64,000 bases of DNA from Emmonsiellopsis sp. PD_33 (GCA_032988165.1 JANTQF010000138.1:1-64000); one strand, 5' to 3'. Counted from the first letter of the stretch, positions 1-12,152 are shown. A program made the numbers and translations. The notes: generated from the sequence alone by a model not told the origin.

Positions 1-517
1 AAAACGCACCGGGCGCATACGGGAGCGAGGGCAGACGCCACAGACCACGCCGCACAAAATCAAAACAACAGGAGGGGGGGGGGGGGGGTCATTCAGCATA
101 CATATCCCATCCTTGTCCCCCCCGCCCAACGATCAACTCCTCCCCCATCCCAACCGCCTCATCCCACTCAATCAGAAAACCAACAACAAAAGCAACTACC
201 ATCTGAAATATCTCCCTAGAGTATCAAAAGGCGGAATCCCCCTGACCTCTTCTATATCTATCCGCCAATCTTTCCGCTGCGGCGGCACGTTCGCGGCGGA
301 TAGGATCCGGATATACAGGTCGACCAGGTACATGGTTAGCATTTTCGGGGAGAGTACGAGATCCGACTCCCGCATGGATGGGCACTCAGGGGTAGTAACT
401 AATTAGGGGTGGCAGCCACGTGATATTTTTCAAGGTGCTGAATGTCGCCCAACTCGATAGACATCAGACATATGGATACGCTCTCCTTGACCTTCACGGG
501 CGTTAGAGGAGCCGAAA
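1..517. promoter_or_regulatory. Upstream region of the SRPK-like kinase gene, no gene seen
   Basis: No convincing coding region. It contains a homopolymer G run of 15 bases at 74-88 next to a C-rich patch. Short open frames at 113-406 and 442-639 show no family features. The stretch probably holds the promoter and 5' UTR of the kinase gene that starts at 518. Confidence 0.5.
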
Positions 518-2217
518 ATGCCCTCTCTTCGGCGGCTGACCTCAATATCGCAGCGTACTATATTCTCATTCGCCAAAAAGTCGCTCTGGCGGTTGCCGCC
601 CAATACAGCGCCTCCAATTCCTCACCAGGAACTCGTTGACGAGGAGATTTGTGCTGATAATTCGGCCAGTTTTTATCCAGCAAAGCCTGGGGAAGTACTG
701 GGTAAGAAATTCCAGCTGCTTGTCAAAATCGGCTGGGGGTCACAATCAACCGTATGGCTTGCCCGTGACATTTCGAGGTACCTACTACCCACCCATCCGT
801 TGATATTGAGTCCTGAGGAACTGACCATGGTTCTCACAATTAAGACTTAAATGGCAAACAGAACAAACAGTGGTCCTGAAGATAATCAACAATAATAATG
901 CCGACGGTGCTCGGCATGAGAGGGAGATTGAAACCCATATCACGGAGCAAAATCCGCAGCATCGCGGCCGTGTGATTCTACGGACGTGTCTGGATGACTT
1001 CGAAGTAACTGGCCCCGAAGGAAAGCACATGTGCCTCGTGTACGAACCGATGAGAGAGCCTCTCTGGATTTTACAGAGGCGTTTCGTTAATCGCAAGCTT
1101 CCATTGCCCATTGCGAAGGCCTACGTCTACGTCCTCCTTGTTGGCCTTGATTACCTTCATTCAGAGTGCAAAGTTGTCCACACAGGTGAGTGAGAGATTG
1201 TCGCCATTATCCTATACTTGTTTTGAATTATAAAGTCCTAACCTACCTATTAGATCTGAAGTTGGGGAATATCCTTATGAGCTTTGAGGATGAAAACATT
1301 CCTACTGACTTCATTAAACGACAACAACCAATGCAATGTAAGGTTGTTGGCAACAGTGCTCAGACTATCTATCGCTGTCACAATGACTTTGGTCCTCTCG
1401 ACTGGAGAAAAATTAAGAATATGGTTCCCAAGATAGCCGATTTCGGACTCGCAGCAAGACTCGACAAGCCGTCTTCTCAGGATGGAATGGTAGGAGAGCA
1501 ACTTGGAATTTATCCTATCCAGCCTGACTATTTCCGTGCTCCGGAGGTAATCCTTGGCTGCGGTTGGGATTTTAAGGCGGATATTTGGAATTTTAGTGTT
1601 CTGGTAAGCCCCCTGTGCCTGTTCTCTGGAGGTGAATGCGCACATAATACAAAGAGTCGAGATTTTTGTCTCTTCTCTTTTGGTTAGCATCGCTCGCTTG
1701 TGATTAATGCTAATGATCCTACTCTGCAAGCTGTGGAACATTTTTGGGAGCAAGGAGTTGTTCAAGCAAGTACTCGACACAAACGGCCAATATAACGCAA
1801 AATCACATCTCGCGGAAATAATTGCCCTGCTCGGCCCACCCCCTAGAGAGTTGCTGGCGAAATCAAAGGCCATGTCAAAGCACAACTGGCCCCAGCCCGT
1901 CACAAATGATGCCGGAGAACTCTGCAATAATGCCCAAGAATTTTTCGGTGGCCCTTTCTTTAACGAAGAAGGTGGGGGTTAACAAGCTATCTCCTACGTC
2001 AATACTTAACACATACTAACTGTGTGTTCAAGATGAATTCCGCTATAGTGAATTGATCCCGCGCCGAAGCTTGGAGGACACAACATCCCCATCCGTCGAT
2101 GACAAGGATCAAGAGGCATTTTTATCTTTTGTCCGACAAATGCTTGCATGGCTGCCGGAGGAGAGGAAGACAGCTCGCGAACTGGTGGAGCATCCGTTTC
2201 TGAAACTGGGGGGTTGA
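518..2217 (+). CDS. SRPK-like serine/threonine protein kinase
   Basis: A protein kinase of the SR-protein kinase (SRPK/Sky1) group, which in characterised members phosphorylates Ser/Arg-rich splicing and mRNA-export factors. Five exons join in frame: 518-777, 845-1185, 1254-1603, 1731-1971 and 2033-2217, giving 458 aa. Visible elements are the N-terminal block LPPNTAPPIPHQELVDEE at 26-43, a glycine loop IGWGSQSTVW at 71-80, the ATP-binding Lys99 in VVLK, a catalytic loop HTDLKLGN at 199-206 (Asp201, Asn206), DFG at 263-265 and APE at 296-298. HTD instead of HRD and the split kinase insert are typical of SRPKs. DFGLAA differs from the DLGNA usual in true SRPKs, so this is probably one of the expanded fungal SRPK-like paralogues, with unknown substrate. 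All catalytic residues are present. The ATG at 518 opens the conserved N-terminus. Confidence 0.9.
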
Positions 2218-2940
2218 TCTATTGGACAGCCCCGGTCATCTTGGGAAATGAAAACAAACCCTACAGAGTGCCCCGGGCTCATACTAGCCCTACAAGTTCT
2301 AGCATAGGTTTGTCGATTAATAGGGCTAGTGTGTGTGTATTTGGGAGCATAATGGAGCAGAATTGTAAATGGGGAGGATGATGATGATTGAGCTCCTGAT
2401 TACAGAGGGGGCATGCTAGTTGTGGTAAACCCCAGCTGTTGAAATCAGCCAGGTAAGTAAGAATACATAATGTCAAAGCATGATGGCGAGAGCCAGGCGA
2501 TCGATACGAAGAACTAACCAAGGAGAGTATATATATATCTATACATAGAAGCCATAGGCATGAGAAAATATTTACTAACAGGTAAGAAGACAAGAATGGA
2601 TATCCATCGCTTCATAGAAAGCGCTTTGAAAGTAATAAAGAGTCTTTTAAATTTTTAGAAATCTGTGCTGGCAAAGAGAATAATTCCCCAAACAAAAAAA
2701 ATAAGATATTTACTCCCCTTCCTTCCACTCCAAGGCTCTTCCCAGGCGAGTGAAGGAGAACAAAAAGAACAAAAAAATATAATTTAAATGAATTTCATCA
2801 TCATCCCTGCCCCTGAACTTCAGGCGTAACCCGACTTGCAAACAAAAACGTAACCAACCACTTATATATCCCATTCAATTCCATTCCATTCCATCCCATC
2901 CTAATCTAATCCAATCCACATAGACGAAATCCAAATCACC
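2218..2940. other. Intergenic region between convergent genes
   Basis: Tail-to-tail spacer between the kinase and the WD40 gene. It contains no supported gene, a short TA run near 2,530, and a pyrimidine-rich array of degenerate ATTCC-type pentamers at about 2,872-2,920. It probably carries the 3' UTRs of both genes. Confidence 0.5.
2872..2920. repeat. Degenerate ATTCC pentamer microsatellite
   Basis: About nine consecutive five-base units (ATTCC, ATCCC, AATCC variants) lie just downstream of the stop of the WD40 gene, probably in its 3' UTR. Confidence 0.6.
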
Positions 2941-5311
2941 TCATATCGAAACCCCCCACAACCCCCTCCCTCCACAAACACCCACCCAATCCCCCTGCCC
3001 GGCCATCCCACCCCCCAGGGGCGGCGCCCAACTAATATTCGACACCTCATAATCACACTGCCAAGACGCCGCGGGCCCGCGCTCCATGGTCGTCGGCGCA
3101 TTAGAGCTTCCATGCCCTACCGTCGGAGTTGGTGGTACGGGGGCTGCATTGCTCTGGTTTATGAGGTCCCAGATGAGGACGAGCGAGTCGTCGGCGCCCG
3201 AGGCGATGGTGCCGCGACGGGTGGGGGACCATTCGATGCAGTTTATTGGGCCGGAGTGGCCTTTTAGTTCGAGCAGGGCTTGGCCGGGTTGTCGGACGTC
3301 GAGGATCCTGATTATGTTTGAGTCCTGGGAGAAGGTGCCCAAGAGGTGGGCATCATGGGGGGAGGCTGGGGGTGTTAGTGTTATTTTAGCTCGTGGGGGG
3401 TTGGGGGGGAGAGAGCGGGTTAATGACTTACCGGCAATTCGGAGTAAAGGGGGTGGCCAGGTGGTGGAGTGGGAGGGTGGGGTTAGGTTTCCAGGACTCG
3501 TTACTGCGGGATAGTTAGTATAGGGTTGAAACTATGGCTGCGTTCATTGATTGATAAATGTATAATATAACTCACATTTCTCGTTCTTCTCTGATGGTTC
3601 GTATATAATCGTGCTGTGCTCCAGGCTTCTCAGATCGAACATTCGAACACTGCCGTCCGCGCCACAGCTGACAAATACGTCTACGCTGTTAGCACAGAAT
3701 CGGACATCGAATACTTCCTTGTCATGCGCGATGAGCTGGGTCTTCGCTGTTAGAGTAGGAATATCCCATATGGTGCATGTGGTGTCAATGCTCGACGTGA
3801 TTATAAGACTCGGAGACACAACATTCCAATCTAGAGATGTTATTGGAGCGGTATGTTCGGGGGATTTGGAATTAGAAAGAAGCGCAAGCGGGGAAAGTTT
3901 CTGCAGGGGCTGGTTCCTGGATTTGTTTGACCGGTTGATGGAGTTGCTCATATGGTATTGCTGTGAGTCTGAAGGTAACGACCACAGGCGCAGATGGTCG
4001 CCGGAAGTAGCTAAAAGGTCTGTCGACTGTTTTTGGGAAGATGGTGGTTCCCATAATATCCTTGTCACTGGAAATGAATGCGTAGCCTCTGCGGTCTTTA
4101 CAAACTCTAGACCCGGGTTTCCGTCTGGCGACTCGGATATATCGTAGGGAGCTTGTTGCGCGCTTAGAATTTGAATCTGCAGAGCGATTAGTCGAACTGG
4201 CTGCAAGTCATAGAAAAACACCACCTTCAAGTTAATGAATGATTGAAAATGGACATACAAAATTATGGCTATCTTCAAGATAGCTACCTAGCGCAATCTT
4301 TCCCAAAGATGATCCTCCTGGCGGAACAGGCCACTTGCACCAGTCCAAAGCATATGCAGCCCACGGCGCAATATAATTGCTATTTGTAGGGTATAAGACA
4401 TCGCCGTTATTACTCGCTGCCACCGTGCTGCTTGTATCCTCCGACATCGCCGAATCAATATGTGGTCTAATATCAGCCAATCCTAAGGGGGAGTATGGCG
4501 ACGCCTGCGGTGTCTGTGGAGCATAAGTGCCTGCTGTCGGGGATATATATTTTGAGCTATCCGGTGTACTTCCAAGTTGTTTATACTTTTGATCGAATCC
4601 GCCCGGGCTGGACCTCGAGTACGCATGGGGTTGACTCGGATGACCGGACTTTGGGGTGTTGGGGGAGAGCGGCTGCGTGGATGGCTGGGGTAATGACTGG
4701 AGGGGCGGCACTGCGCTCGTATTGAGAGGGCCAGGGCGGTTTATGGGCCCCGGTTGCAATGTTCCAGGAAGCGCGCTGGCGTTATTGTTTGCGCTAGGAA
4801 ATTGGGTATTGTAGGAAGTGGAGGGCTGGATATTGATAGAGGGAGCGCCGTACTCCGCGGGAGACTGAAACTGATGTTGCGCCGGCCGAGGGCCATTTGA
4901 AGCTAGCGAGTTGTTCGCTGCTGGAATGTGTAATTCCTCCGGCTGGCGGCCAAATGTCCCTTGCCGCTGAGGGGCATCGAAGGATTGGGGCGGCGCTTCC
5001 GACATGGCGGAAACGGATGATGGTACAGCGGGATCTACGGCACCTGTACCTGGCAGTCTCGAGAAGTTTATAGCGGCCGGGACGTCACCACTGCTCGGAC
5101 CCGTAGGCTGGTCACTGGAGAAGAATAGCTTGTCCGAGCCTGAGGAGGTGGTGTTTGAGAAGGAAGCGCGCGGGTTCCCAGTAGGACTGGAAGCAGAACC
5201 TAGCACGTGTGTAGCGTGGAGAATTCCACCGGCAGCGCGAGGAGTATTCGGAGGCGCATCCTGTGCAGCATGTGCGGGAAATGGCGAGTGGTGATGCCCG
5301 TCTACAGGCAT
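2941..5311 (-). CDS. WD40 protein of the DCAF7/WDR68 (AN11/TTG1) family with a long N-terminal extension
   Basis: A beta-propeller scaffold. Relatives bind DYRK/HIPK kinases and serve as a CUL4-DDB1 substrate receptor, or regulate pigment and cell fate in plants. Exons on the minus strand are 5311-4259, 4176-3576, 3503-3432 and 3365-2941, giving 716 aa. The first roughly 305 residues are Pro/Ser/Gln/Asn-rich and predicted disordered. The propeller begins near YIAPWAAYALDWCKWP and includes IALGSYLEDSHNF then IQIL across the first intron, SSIDTTCTIWDI, CGADGSVRMFDLRS, DSNIIRILDVRQ, ASGADDSLVLIWDL and the diagnostic C-terminus GDWVGVCGGRGLWGVS. Animal orthologues are about 340 aa, so the extension is a fungal feature. 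The first ATG in frame is at 5311; the codon two upstream is GTG. The gene is divergent from the CoA-pathway gene. Confidence 0.9.
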
Positions 5312-5726
5312 ATTCACCAGCTGAAAGACTCCAGGCCGTTGGATTCTGATATCGACGTCAACATGGAGGGCGGCAGGAGGCTTGGCGCGGATGACTAAGC
5401 GCCATAGAGAGCGGCTGAGTCAGCCTGATAGCGTGTTCACGTGATCCGTCCATTTCCCCTCGGTTCATTTGGCCAAACACCCCGCGAGATAGACAGTTGT
5501 AGGGAAAACAATCCAGACACTCGTTCGCTTCTTGTATTGGCAAATTGACCCCTTGGTGCCGGTTGTGAAGTAAACACATACTCATCCAACATTAATTGTG
5601 CCCGAAATCCTACTTTGCGTGGCTGTTCAGCCGTTGTATCAATACCCCCCCCGAGTCCCCTCCAACTTCGGCAATTTTGCTCTTCTGCATCACATCTTTA
5701 TATACTGAGCACGATTCTTATATAAA
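5312..5726. promoter_or_regulatory. Shared divergent promoter region (WD40 gene / PPAT gene)
   Basis: A 415-base spacer between two divergently transcribed genes, so it must hold both promoters. TATA-like stretches lie immediately before the PPAT start (around 5,698-5,727). No open frame here looks real. Confidence 0.6.
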
Positions 5727-6950
5727 ATGGCGGCCCGCGGGAATGCCCGCCATGAGGCGTTACTGCTGCTTACTGGCACCCCCTCAGCTACCTATTCCTC
5801 GTTAAAAGATGCATACAGCCCCGCGCTATCCCAAGTACTTTCCGAACTCTACAGCCCCATCAAGGGAACGAAGGGCAAATCAATCCTAGATATCGCAATT
5901 GTCGCACGTGGTCTGGCAGCGCCAGATTCAGAACCACGAGGCAGAGTGTTCGTACACTTGCAGCAGCTGTTGGCTTCGTTCTATAGGCTCCTTGGAGTGA
6001 TCAGCGTTGCGCAAGGTGTTGAATTGGACGGACCGGGCGGCGTGGACGCACGGGTTTTCTTCCTTGATGACGAACATGCAGGAGCGCAAATGCCACATGA
6101 TAATATGGGTCCAATTATACACCTGGCCGATTTCGCAGTCTCTGGTCGTTCCTGGAACACAATATATTCTCTAGACACACCACAGGGGAATGTGCTTGTG
6201 GATGGGCTTACCCAGACGCTAAGACAACAAGGGCTGCCGAATCCGGCCCCCACCATTCGAAAACTGCCCGGCTTGACAGGGTTGCAACCTTCCCAAGCAG
6301 TTCTCGAGAAACCCGAACTACATCCGTGCCGGCATTATTCTGTTGCGGTTGGTGGAACGTTCGATCACCTGCATGCAGGGCACAAGCTGTTGCTCACGGC
6401 CACAGCCCTCGCCATTGATTCGAACCCCGCAGGAGCCGCACCAAGACAGAGGACTATCACGATTGGCATCACCGGGGACGAACTGCTTGTGAATAAGAAA
6501 TATGCAGAGTTCCTTGAAAGTTGGGATGAGCGCTGGAGGGGCGTTTGGGCGTTTATGGAATCGATAATGGATTTTGCTTCGCCCAGTAATCGGTTTACCA
6601 CCACCATCGAGCATGTCAATGAGCCTGGGACTAATGGAAAATATGTCCGTGTGAGGGTATCGTCAGACCTGGAAATGAAGTTCGTCCAAATTTCTGACCC
6701 GTTTGGGCCTACGATAACCGATGAAGCCATAACTGCCCTTGTCGTATCGAAGGAGACGCGGTCAGGCGGCAAGGCTGTCAACGACGAACGAGAGAAGAAG
6801 GGTTGGGCGGCGCTAGAAGTCTTTGAAGTCGATGTTTTAGAACTCGGGGATAGCGAGGGAACGGAAACGGCTTCAGAGAATTTCGATTCTAAGATAAGCA
6901 GCACCGAGATTCGTCGACGCCAGATGAATTTGGCGAAAGGAAACCTATGA
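5727..6950 (+). CDS. Phosphopantetheine adenylyltransferase (yeast Cab4-type)
   Basis: Catalyses ATP + 4'-phosphopantetheine to dephospho-CoA + PPi, the penultimate step of coenzyme A synthesis, in the cytosol. Single exon, 407 aa. The nucleotidyltransferase signature GGTFDHLHAGHKLLL is at 209-223, with the (H/T)xGH motif as HAGH. Further family elements are TIGITGDELLVNKK and the C-terminal SSTEIRRRQ near 391-399, equivalent to the ISSTxxR motif that grips ATP. The first 200 residues are a less conserved fungal N-terminal region, as in other fungal and animal eukaryotic-type PPATs. No dephospho-CoA kinase domain follows, so this is the monofunctional fungal form rather than the human COASY fusion. 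The ATG at 5727 follows a TATA-like run closely, so the 5' UTR may be short. Confidence 0.93.
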   Translation: MAARGNARHEALLLLTGTPSATYSSLKDAYSPALSQVLSELYSPIKGTKGKSILDIAIVARGLAAPDSEPRGRVFVHLQQLLASFYRLLGVISVAQGVELDGPGGVDARVFFLDDEHAGAQMPHDNMGPIIHLADFAVSGRSWNTIYSLDTPQGNVLVDGLTQTLRQQGLPNPAPTIRKLPGLTGLQPSQAVLEKPELHPCRHYSVAVGGTFDHLHAGHKLLLTATALAIDSNPAGAAPRQRTITIGITGDELLVNKKYAEFLESWDERWRGVWAFMESIMDFASPSNRFTTTIEHVNEPGTNGKYVRVRVSSDLEMKFVQISDPFGPTITDEAITALVVSKETRSGGKAVNDEREKKGWAALEVFEVDVLELGDSEGTETASENFDSKISSTEIRRRQMNLAKGNL

Positions 6951-9480
6951 GTGATGGATATTTTTTCTTCTATTAGCGAGTCTTTTCGTCTTTGAATGCA
7001 AGAAGGATATCCCCTGTAGGGCCGTTCTGGCAACCCGCGTAGCGCACAAACAGTGAATGTTTATCTTTCCCCTGTTCGGACCATCTCCGAAATATCCCAT
7101 CGTGATGCATCGGAAAGAATGAAACTATTTTTGACCAGCAAGCTTCACCGGTGAGCCGGGATTCGGGCACTTTTGAAACAGACAAGGATCGCTGCAGGTG
7201 CCCAGTAACATTTGGCGCCCCTCGTCTGCAGGTAACAAAATCGAATGATCCATTGATTCTGAATACCATTTCCACAAGTAGTTAATAGGCTAGCCCTTCG
7301 AGAAGGCTATAAGGCGTTGAGCAAGTGTAGCATACTTTATTTGCAAGGTGGGCAACACGGTCGCCGGCCTAAGGCGGGGAAGGAGGGGGGAAGATAGGAG
7401 CAAGTCATTTCCAAGTAACCCAAGATATCAGTCTTGAAGTCTGCATCAAGAGGGAGGGGCTGAGAAAAAGAAAACATAAGGTCACCGATTGCGGCAAAAT
7501 TCGAATGCCGAAGAAACGAACAGCAAAGAAGAGAAGAAAAAGAAAGAATAGAACACACCTAAAAAAAAAAAGAAAGAAAGAAACTAGAAAGTGCAAGAGA
7601 CTTGCAAGTTGAAGGGTTGACAATGTGGTGACGAATTTCGCAGCGGAGAGATGAATATGCAGCACACGAACAGGGGTGCAGATGGGCGCCAAAACCAGCG
7701 GACTATTGGTCTGCCAGGAACTGACAGCTCCACTGAACGAGGGACCTTTTTTTAGCCTTGTCCATCGACAACGCTCCTAGTGCAGCAGACGATGGGCTGG
7801 CGATAGCACTTGGATAATGGGGCTGGTTGGGCCGCTTTGCAACCGCATCGGAGGGATATGGATACTAGTAGTACAGGACGGCTACCTGATCGTACCTTGA
7901 TGAGAGGGCACGAAATCACCAAGCAAACAGAACCCTCGCAGTTCTGAAGCTTATAGTTCGGCGAGGATTCCCGTCTTGTCTTCACCAAGTACCGGGGAGG
8001 TCCTGGGAGGGCCACATCGGGCTGAGCGAGGATGTTTCCTGGGCTGCATATTTGTGATGAACATTCACAGGTGTGCTGTATGCATGTATGTAGATATCCA
8101 GGATGGTTGAAAAGAGGGTTCCTTGCAAGAGATAGTCACAACTATCCCAGCAGACAAGTTCAACTGAAGATGGCATGGGCCTGCCTGGGCACATTGGCCA
8201 GAGTGACATTGGCATCATAACGTAGAGGGCCAGATAGATGGGAAAACATCAGTCGACTGGTGTCTGTGCTGGTACATGTACAGCATCCGGGGCTCACCTA
8301 AATAATTGTCGACATGTCGGGCTGTCCCCTGATTGCCCGCCCCCTATTCGGCCGGTGCACGTTGCTGCGGCTTGCGGTGATATCAAACATCACCGACGTC
8401 GACGACATCCATCCCCTTCAACCACGTCAACCACGTCAACCGCCGCCACCTCTCACCCACAGGGCCACAGCTGTCTCTGCACCCATCAGGCACGATCAGG
8501 TATTGATCCGTCTCCCGGCCTCAATAGTGTGCCATCAGACGTCTTCGGCCCACCAGTGCCCCAGGCCAGGACTGAACCAGCGCGGGTTCTCGACCCTCCC
8601 ACCCCCTCCCCCTCCCGCCCAAGCTGATGTCGTCGGCTCGTGCAGCACGCTGATTCGCCGTGGGGGCCCAGCTGCCCAGCGGCCTGTCTGCTACTAAGTT
8701 AGTGGGGATGCGGGCGAGTTGCAGGGACTGCGCAGCATTGGGTGGTGCATCCGCTTGCAAGGGATCAAGCTCTGCAGAGCAGCGTGTCATGGCCAACACA
8801 GGCGGCTTCTGTGCACTCATTCGCCCGCCACAACCGCGCCACAGCCCCCGACGTGATCTATCTCCAGGGTCGTCTCTCTGGATTCGCGGCCGCCCGCATA
8901 CTGCCGCAGCCGGCTGGGGATCTGCTGGTGCTTTTTCGGTCATGTGACCGCATGGTGTAGCGCATCGGCGGGCGATTGGCAGCAGCCCTGGCTGCCCGCA
9001 CACGTTCCTCGCTGTTACTCGACGGCCAGACGGGGATGAAGGCGCCTGCTGCGAGGCCTATAACTATCAGGTGCAAGGTGCACCGTCCCGTCGTCTTGCT
9101 GGCCTGGGCGGGTGTGAGCACGAATGTGCGGCCTCGTCTTATTTGCCTCCTGCTGGCCTGCTTGCTGGCTGCTGGCTGCTGGCTCCTGGCTCCAGGCTCC
9201 TGGTCCGCTTCTTCTTCTGCTCCTGGTTATCTATCCCTCTTATCCCGTATTCCGTTTTCGGCCCCATAAATATTTTACTGTTCGGTATCTATGAATATCT
9301 AATAGCCCCTCCATTGTCAACCGCTTCCGCGGCCAATTCGCCAACCTGGCTTTTCTATTCAACTGGTTTTTTTCCTTTTTCTCCTTTCTGCCGTCGTGCT
9401 TCCAGTTCTCCCATGAGGAGCCTGTCGAACCACATATTGAAGCGCCAAAAGCGCAGTCGACAGTGTCCAAAAACCCAGCG
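6951..9480. other. 2.5 kb without a supported gene
   Basis: No family-recognisable coding region. Small open frames exist, for example 6,973-7,269 (-), 8,238-8,627 (+) and 8,521-9,003 (-), but they overlap on opposite strands, have no ATG-anchored domain, and look like chance frames in GC-rich DNA. Visible features are an A-rich run at 7,560-7,583, repeated CAACCACGT near 8,420-8,440, and a GCTGGCTCCTGG-type imperfect microsatellite at about 9,150-9,205. The right part probably contains the promoter and a long 5' UTR of the F-box-like gene. Confidence 0.45.
9150..9205. repeat. Imperfect CTGGCTGCTGG-type microsatellite
   Basis: Repeated CTGGCTGCTGGCTCC-like units upstream of the F-box-like gene, most likely in its 5' leader or promoter. 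Confidence 0.6.
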
Positions 9481-11162
9481 ATGGACGAGCCACGTGGCAT
9501 TTTGTCCCTTTCAAATGAATTGTTGAAGGATATCCTCGATCATCTGGGCCGGGATCCAGAGAAGTATGTCAGTGTTGACCGTCGCGCCTACCTCTCTATC
9601 GAGAGTTTCAAGCGGCCCAGCCCGCCTGAGCCTCCACCCCTCATTTTCGATGGCAAGAATGGTCTTCAAGAGGATTATCGAACCGATATCGATAGGTTTA
9701 GAGAGGTTTGCAAGCGATTCGCAGACCTAGGTGCCGCCAATAAGTTTAGCCGCGTTGTGGTGCGATTTTCCGAGAGCGCATTTCGAAAACTGGATATGCT
9801 GTCAAGCTCTCCTCACCTGGCAAGGCACACACGAAATTTTACCTATATCATCAGGTCATTTTATGTTGAAGGTTGTTCATGACCCCTCCACTTTTTCTCC
9901 ATTCCAGGTCCCCACTTCTTAGCCTTGGTGTGTCTAACGCATCGCTTTCTTTCTATATTTCTGTTGTTATAGATCGAGATAAGCTCAATGAACTGTTCTT
10001 AACGGCGGATTCCAGTAAACTCAAGGTCCCCGAGTACTACCGTCGTCTCGAAGAGCAGAGAAATCTAGTCCGCTCCGGCGAGGATTTCAGATCCCTGAAA
10101 CGGGCTATGGCTGCGTTTACGTCGCTTCAGCATGTAAAGATATTGAAAGTTCAGGATGAGGCGGAACGGGATCTTTTGCAATTCATCGAGCGCCACGATA
10201 ACCCACTCGATCCGTTGGTGATTTTGGACTGGAAGCCCGCATGTATCCACGCAGTTCAAACTATTGGATGCGCGCTTCTCGCCTCGAAGTCACCTATAAA
10301 TCGATTTTCAGGCCCCCAGATAAACCCCCAGGCAGCTCTCACTCTGAAACATGCGCCGATCGCTATGGTTTCTGCCCTGGCGGTTAAATTAACCTGTCTC
10401 GAGGTACACTTTGATGCGCTAAGATATGTCAATGCCGAAATGCGAGAATTATCAGAGGTATTCCGCACCTTATTTATGGCAGCCAAAAACATGGAAGCTG
10501 TGCATTTAGGATTTCCTTCGCGAATACCGCTCGACCTTCGTCTCGAGGACATTTTCCACAACGTACACTGGGAGAAACTGCGCGCATTCGGCATACAAGC
10601 GTGGCGGTTGGACTCTGAAGAGATCATTAATTTTGCCCGACGCCACCGCAGAACCCTCCGCGGCCTCCGTCTACGAGATGTTCTACTGAAGGAAGGGAGT
10701 ATGTGGAAAGATGTCCTTTCGTGTTTGCATGACGAGATGGATAATCTGGAATGGGTTAGCCTACGTCGAATCGACTATTCCAATGCGTTCGACGAGAAAT
10801 GGGCCACTAGCGCAGAAATACCAGATGTTCAATCTTTCCCCGATTCGGATAGTGATGACGATGACATATTCGACACGCACCATGGAAATGACGATGATGA
10901 CTTGTCCAGTATCGGGGATGAATCTGACGGGCTAAGTTCCCACAATGGAGACGATGGGCCTAGGGCGCATCAGATCGAACTTTCACCGGATACCGCAGTA
11001 TCGTTGATTTCGCCTTTTGCCCACTGGACAACGCCGTTGACTTCGATATCTGTCGATGAGCTGGAGGATAATGGCGTTAGCGTGGAATATCGACAGAGAA
11101 AATTATGGGAGGAATGGGTAATCTCGAAGACGAGATATAATAACGATATGAAACGACCTTGA
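9481..11162 (+). CDS. F-box-like protein with acidic C-terminal region, function unknown
   Basis: Two exons, 9481-9871 and 9973-11162, give 526 aa; the 101-base intron uses GTTGTT/TAG, and both sides match in phase. The N-terminus ILSLSNELLKDILDHLG followed after an insertion by FREVCKRFADLGAANKFSRVVVRF resembles the first helices of fungal F-box proteins, which recruit substrates to SCF ubiquitin ligases. No leucine-rich or WD repeats could be recognised further on, although blocks such as TLRGLRLRDVLL and NLEWVSLRRIDY resemble leucine-rich repeat strands. Residues near 420-460 are almost entirely Asp/Ser/Glu with Gly. The start is ATG 9481; the upstream in-frame codon is GTG. Substrate unknown. 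Confidence 0.75.
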
Positions 11163-12152
11163 CGCATGATGACGAAAATAATACTTCACGCGACATGACT
11201 TCCTATTTGCGTTTGGCGGTTTTCCTCCCTCGCCCCTTTCTTGTTTTGATGACCGGTTGGGTGGCTATCTAAATATCCTTTCCCATGTTTTACGAAGCGT
11301 GATTCTGAGTTGATTTTGATCCCGAAAAAGAATTTCTTTCGGTCACCCTCCTGTTTCTGGTTCTGCATTAACTGTGTATGTCCGTGTTTGTCTCCTCTTC
11401 TTTTTTTGGTTCCCTCACTTACCCCTTGCTTTAACGAGTCAATGAACCCCATCAATTCCCAGCCCCACCCAATCCTATCAATTATCACTCTCGCAACCAC
11501 CAACAAAGTCCAAAATATACCGTATCCTATCTACATTATCCGTCTCGGCCTGTTCTTCAGATCCGTAAAACCCAAACCCCTTCTTCCTTCCTTCACCCTG
11601 CCCCCTAAAACCCACCCCCCGTCAAGCTTACGGACCATGCATGCATTAGCGCCGACGGGGAAATGCAAAGGGTCCTCTGGCGGCTGCATCTCGATACTCT
11701 CCTCTGCGCTGGCGCTGGCCTGTGCTCGGCCCGCGTCCCCCTAGTAGCTCGATACTACTTACTACCTACACACATAACAATTCAGTGATGTTTTTCGATC
11801 GATCTCGCTTTTTTCTGCAGATTTTGATTTGCTTGCAACCCCCCAACAAACACAACCAACACCTGGCCGTGCGCTATATGTGAGTGGAGCGTTCTGGTTG
11901 ATTATTTTGCCTTACCTATCTATCTACCTACCTTCGTACGGACCAATAAGTATTCGCTATCCGGTGGGAGGTTTACTGGGAATGCCATCCATGTATGTAT
12001 TGAAAGATAAATACTGCTGTTTCTGTAGCTTTTTGTGCGACGGATAGAAGAAAGACAACAAAATTCGAATAGAACTCGTAATGGCGTGATGTCTGCCAAT
12101 GGGAGGAAAAGGAGTCAATGAATTGTGTGTGTCCCTCATAAGTTATGCACGC
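11163..12152. other. 3' flank of the F-box-like gene and left shoulder of the AT-rich isochore
   Basis: No supported gene. The sequence is pyrimidine-rich with normal CpG content up to 12,153 and then changes abruptly to AT-rich DNA lacking CpG. An open frame at 11,310-11,744 is low-complexity and without family features. Confidence 0.5.

Noticed and set aside
1250..1927. Minus-strand frame of 225 codons
   Set aside because: Antisense of the SRPK-like kinase, which has conserved catalytic motifs.
3086..3514. Plus-strand frame of 142 codons
   Set aside because: Antisense shadow of the WD40 gene's last exons.
6365..7033. Minus-strand frame of 222 codons
   Set aside because: Antisense shadow of the PPAT gene, whose catalytic motifs are on the plus strand.
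6973..7269. Minus-strand frame of about 98 codons downstream of the PPAT gene
   Set aside because: No recognisable domain and no splice or conservation evidence; not strong enough to call a gene.
8238..9526. Several overlapping frames of 85-160 codons on both strands
   Set aside because: Strands compete, composition is low-complexity Pro/Ser/Arg, and several lack an ATG start. Most likely chance frames in the leader of the F-box-like gene.
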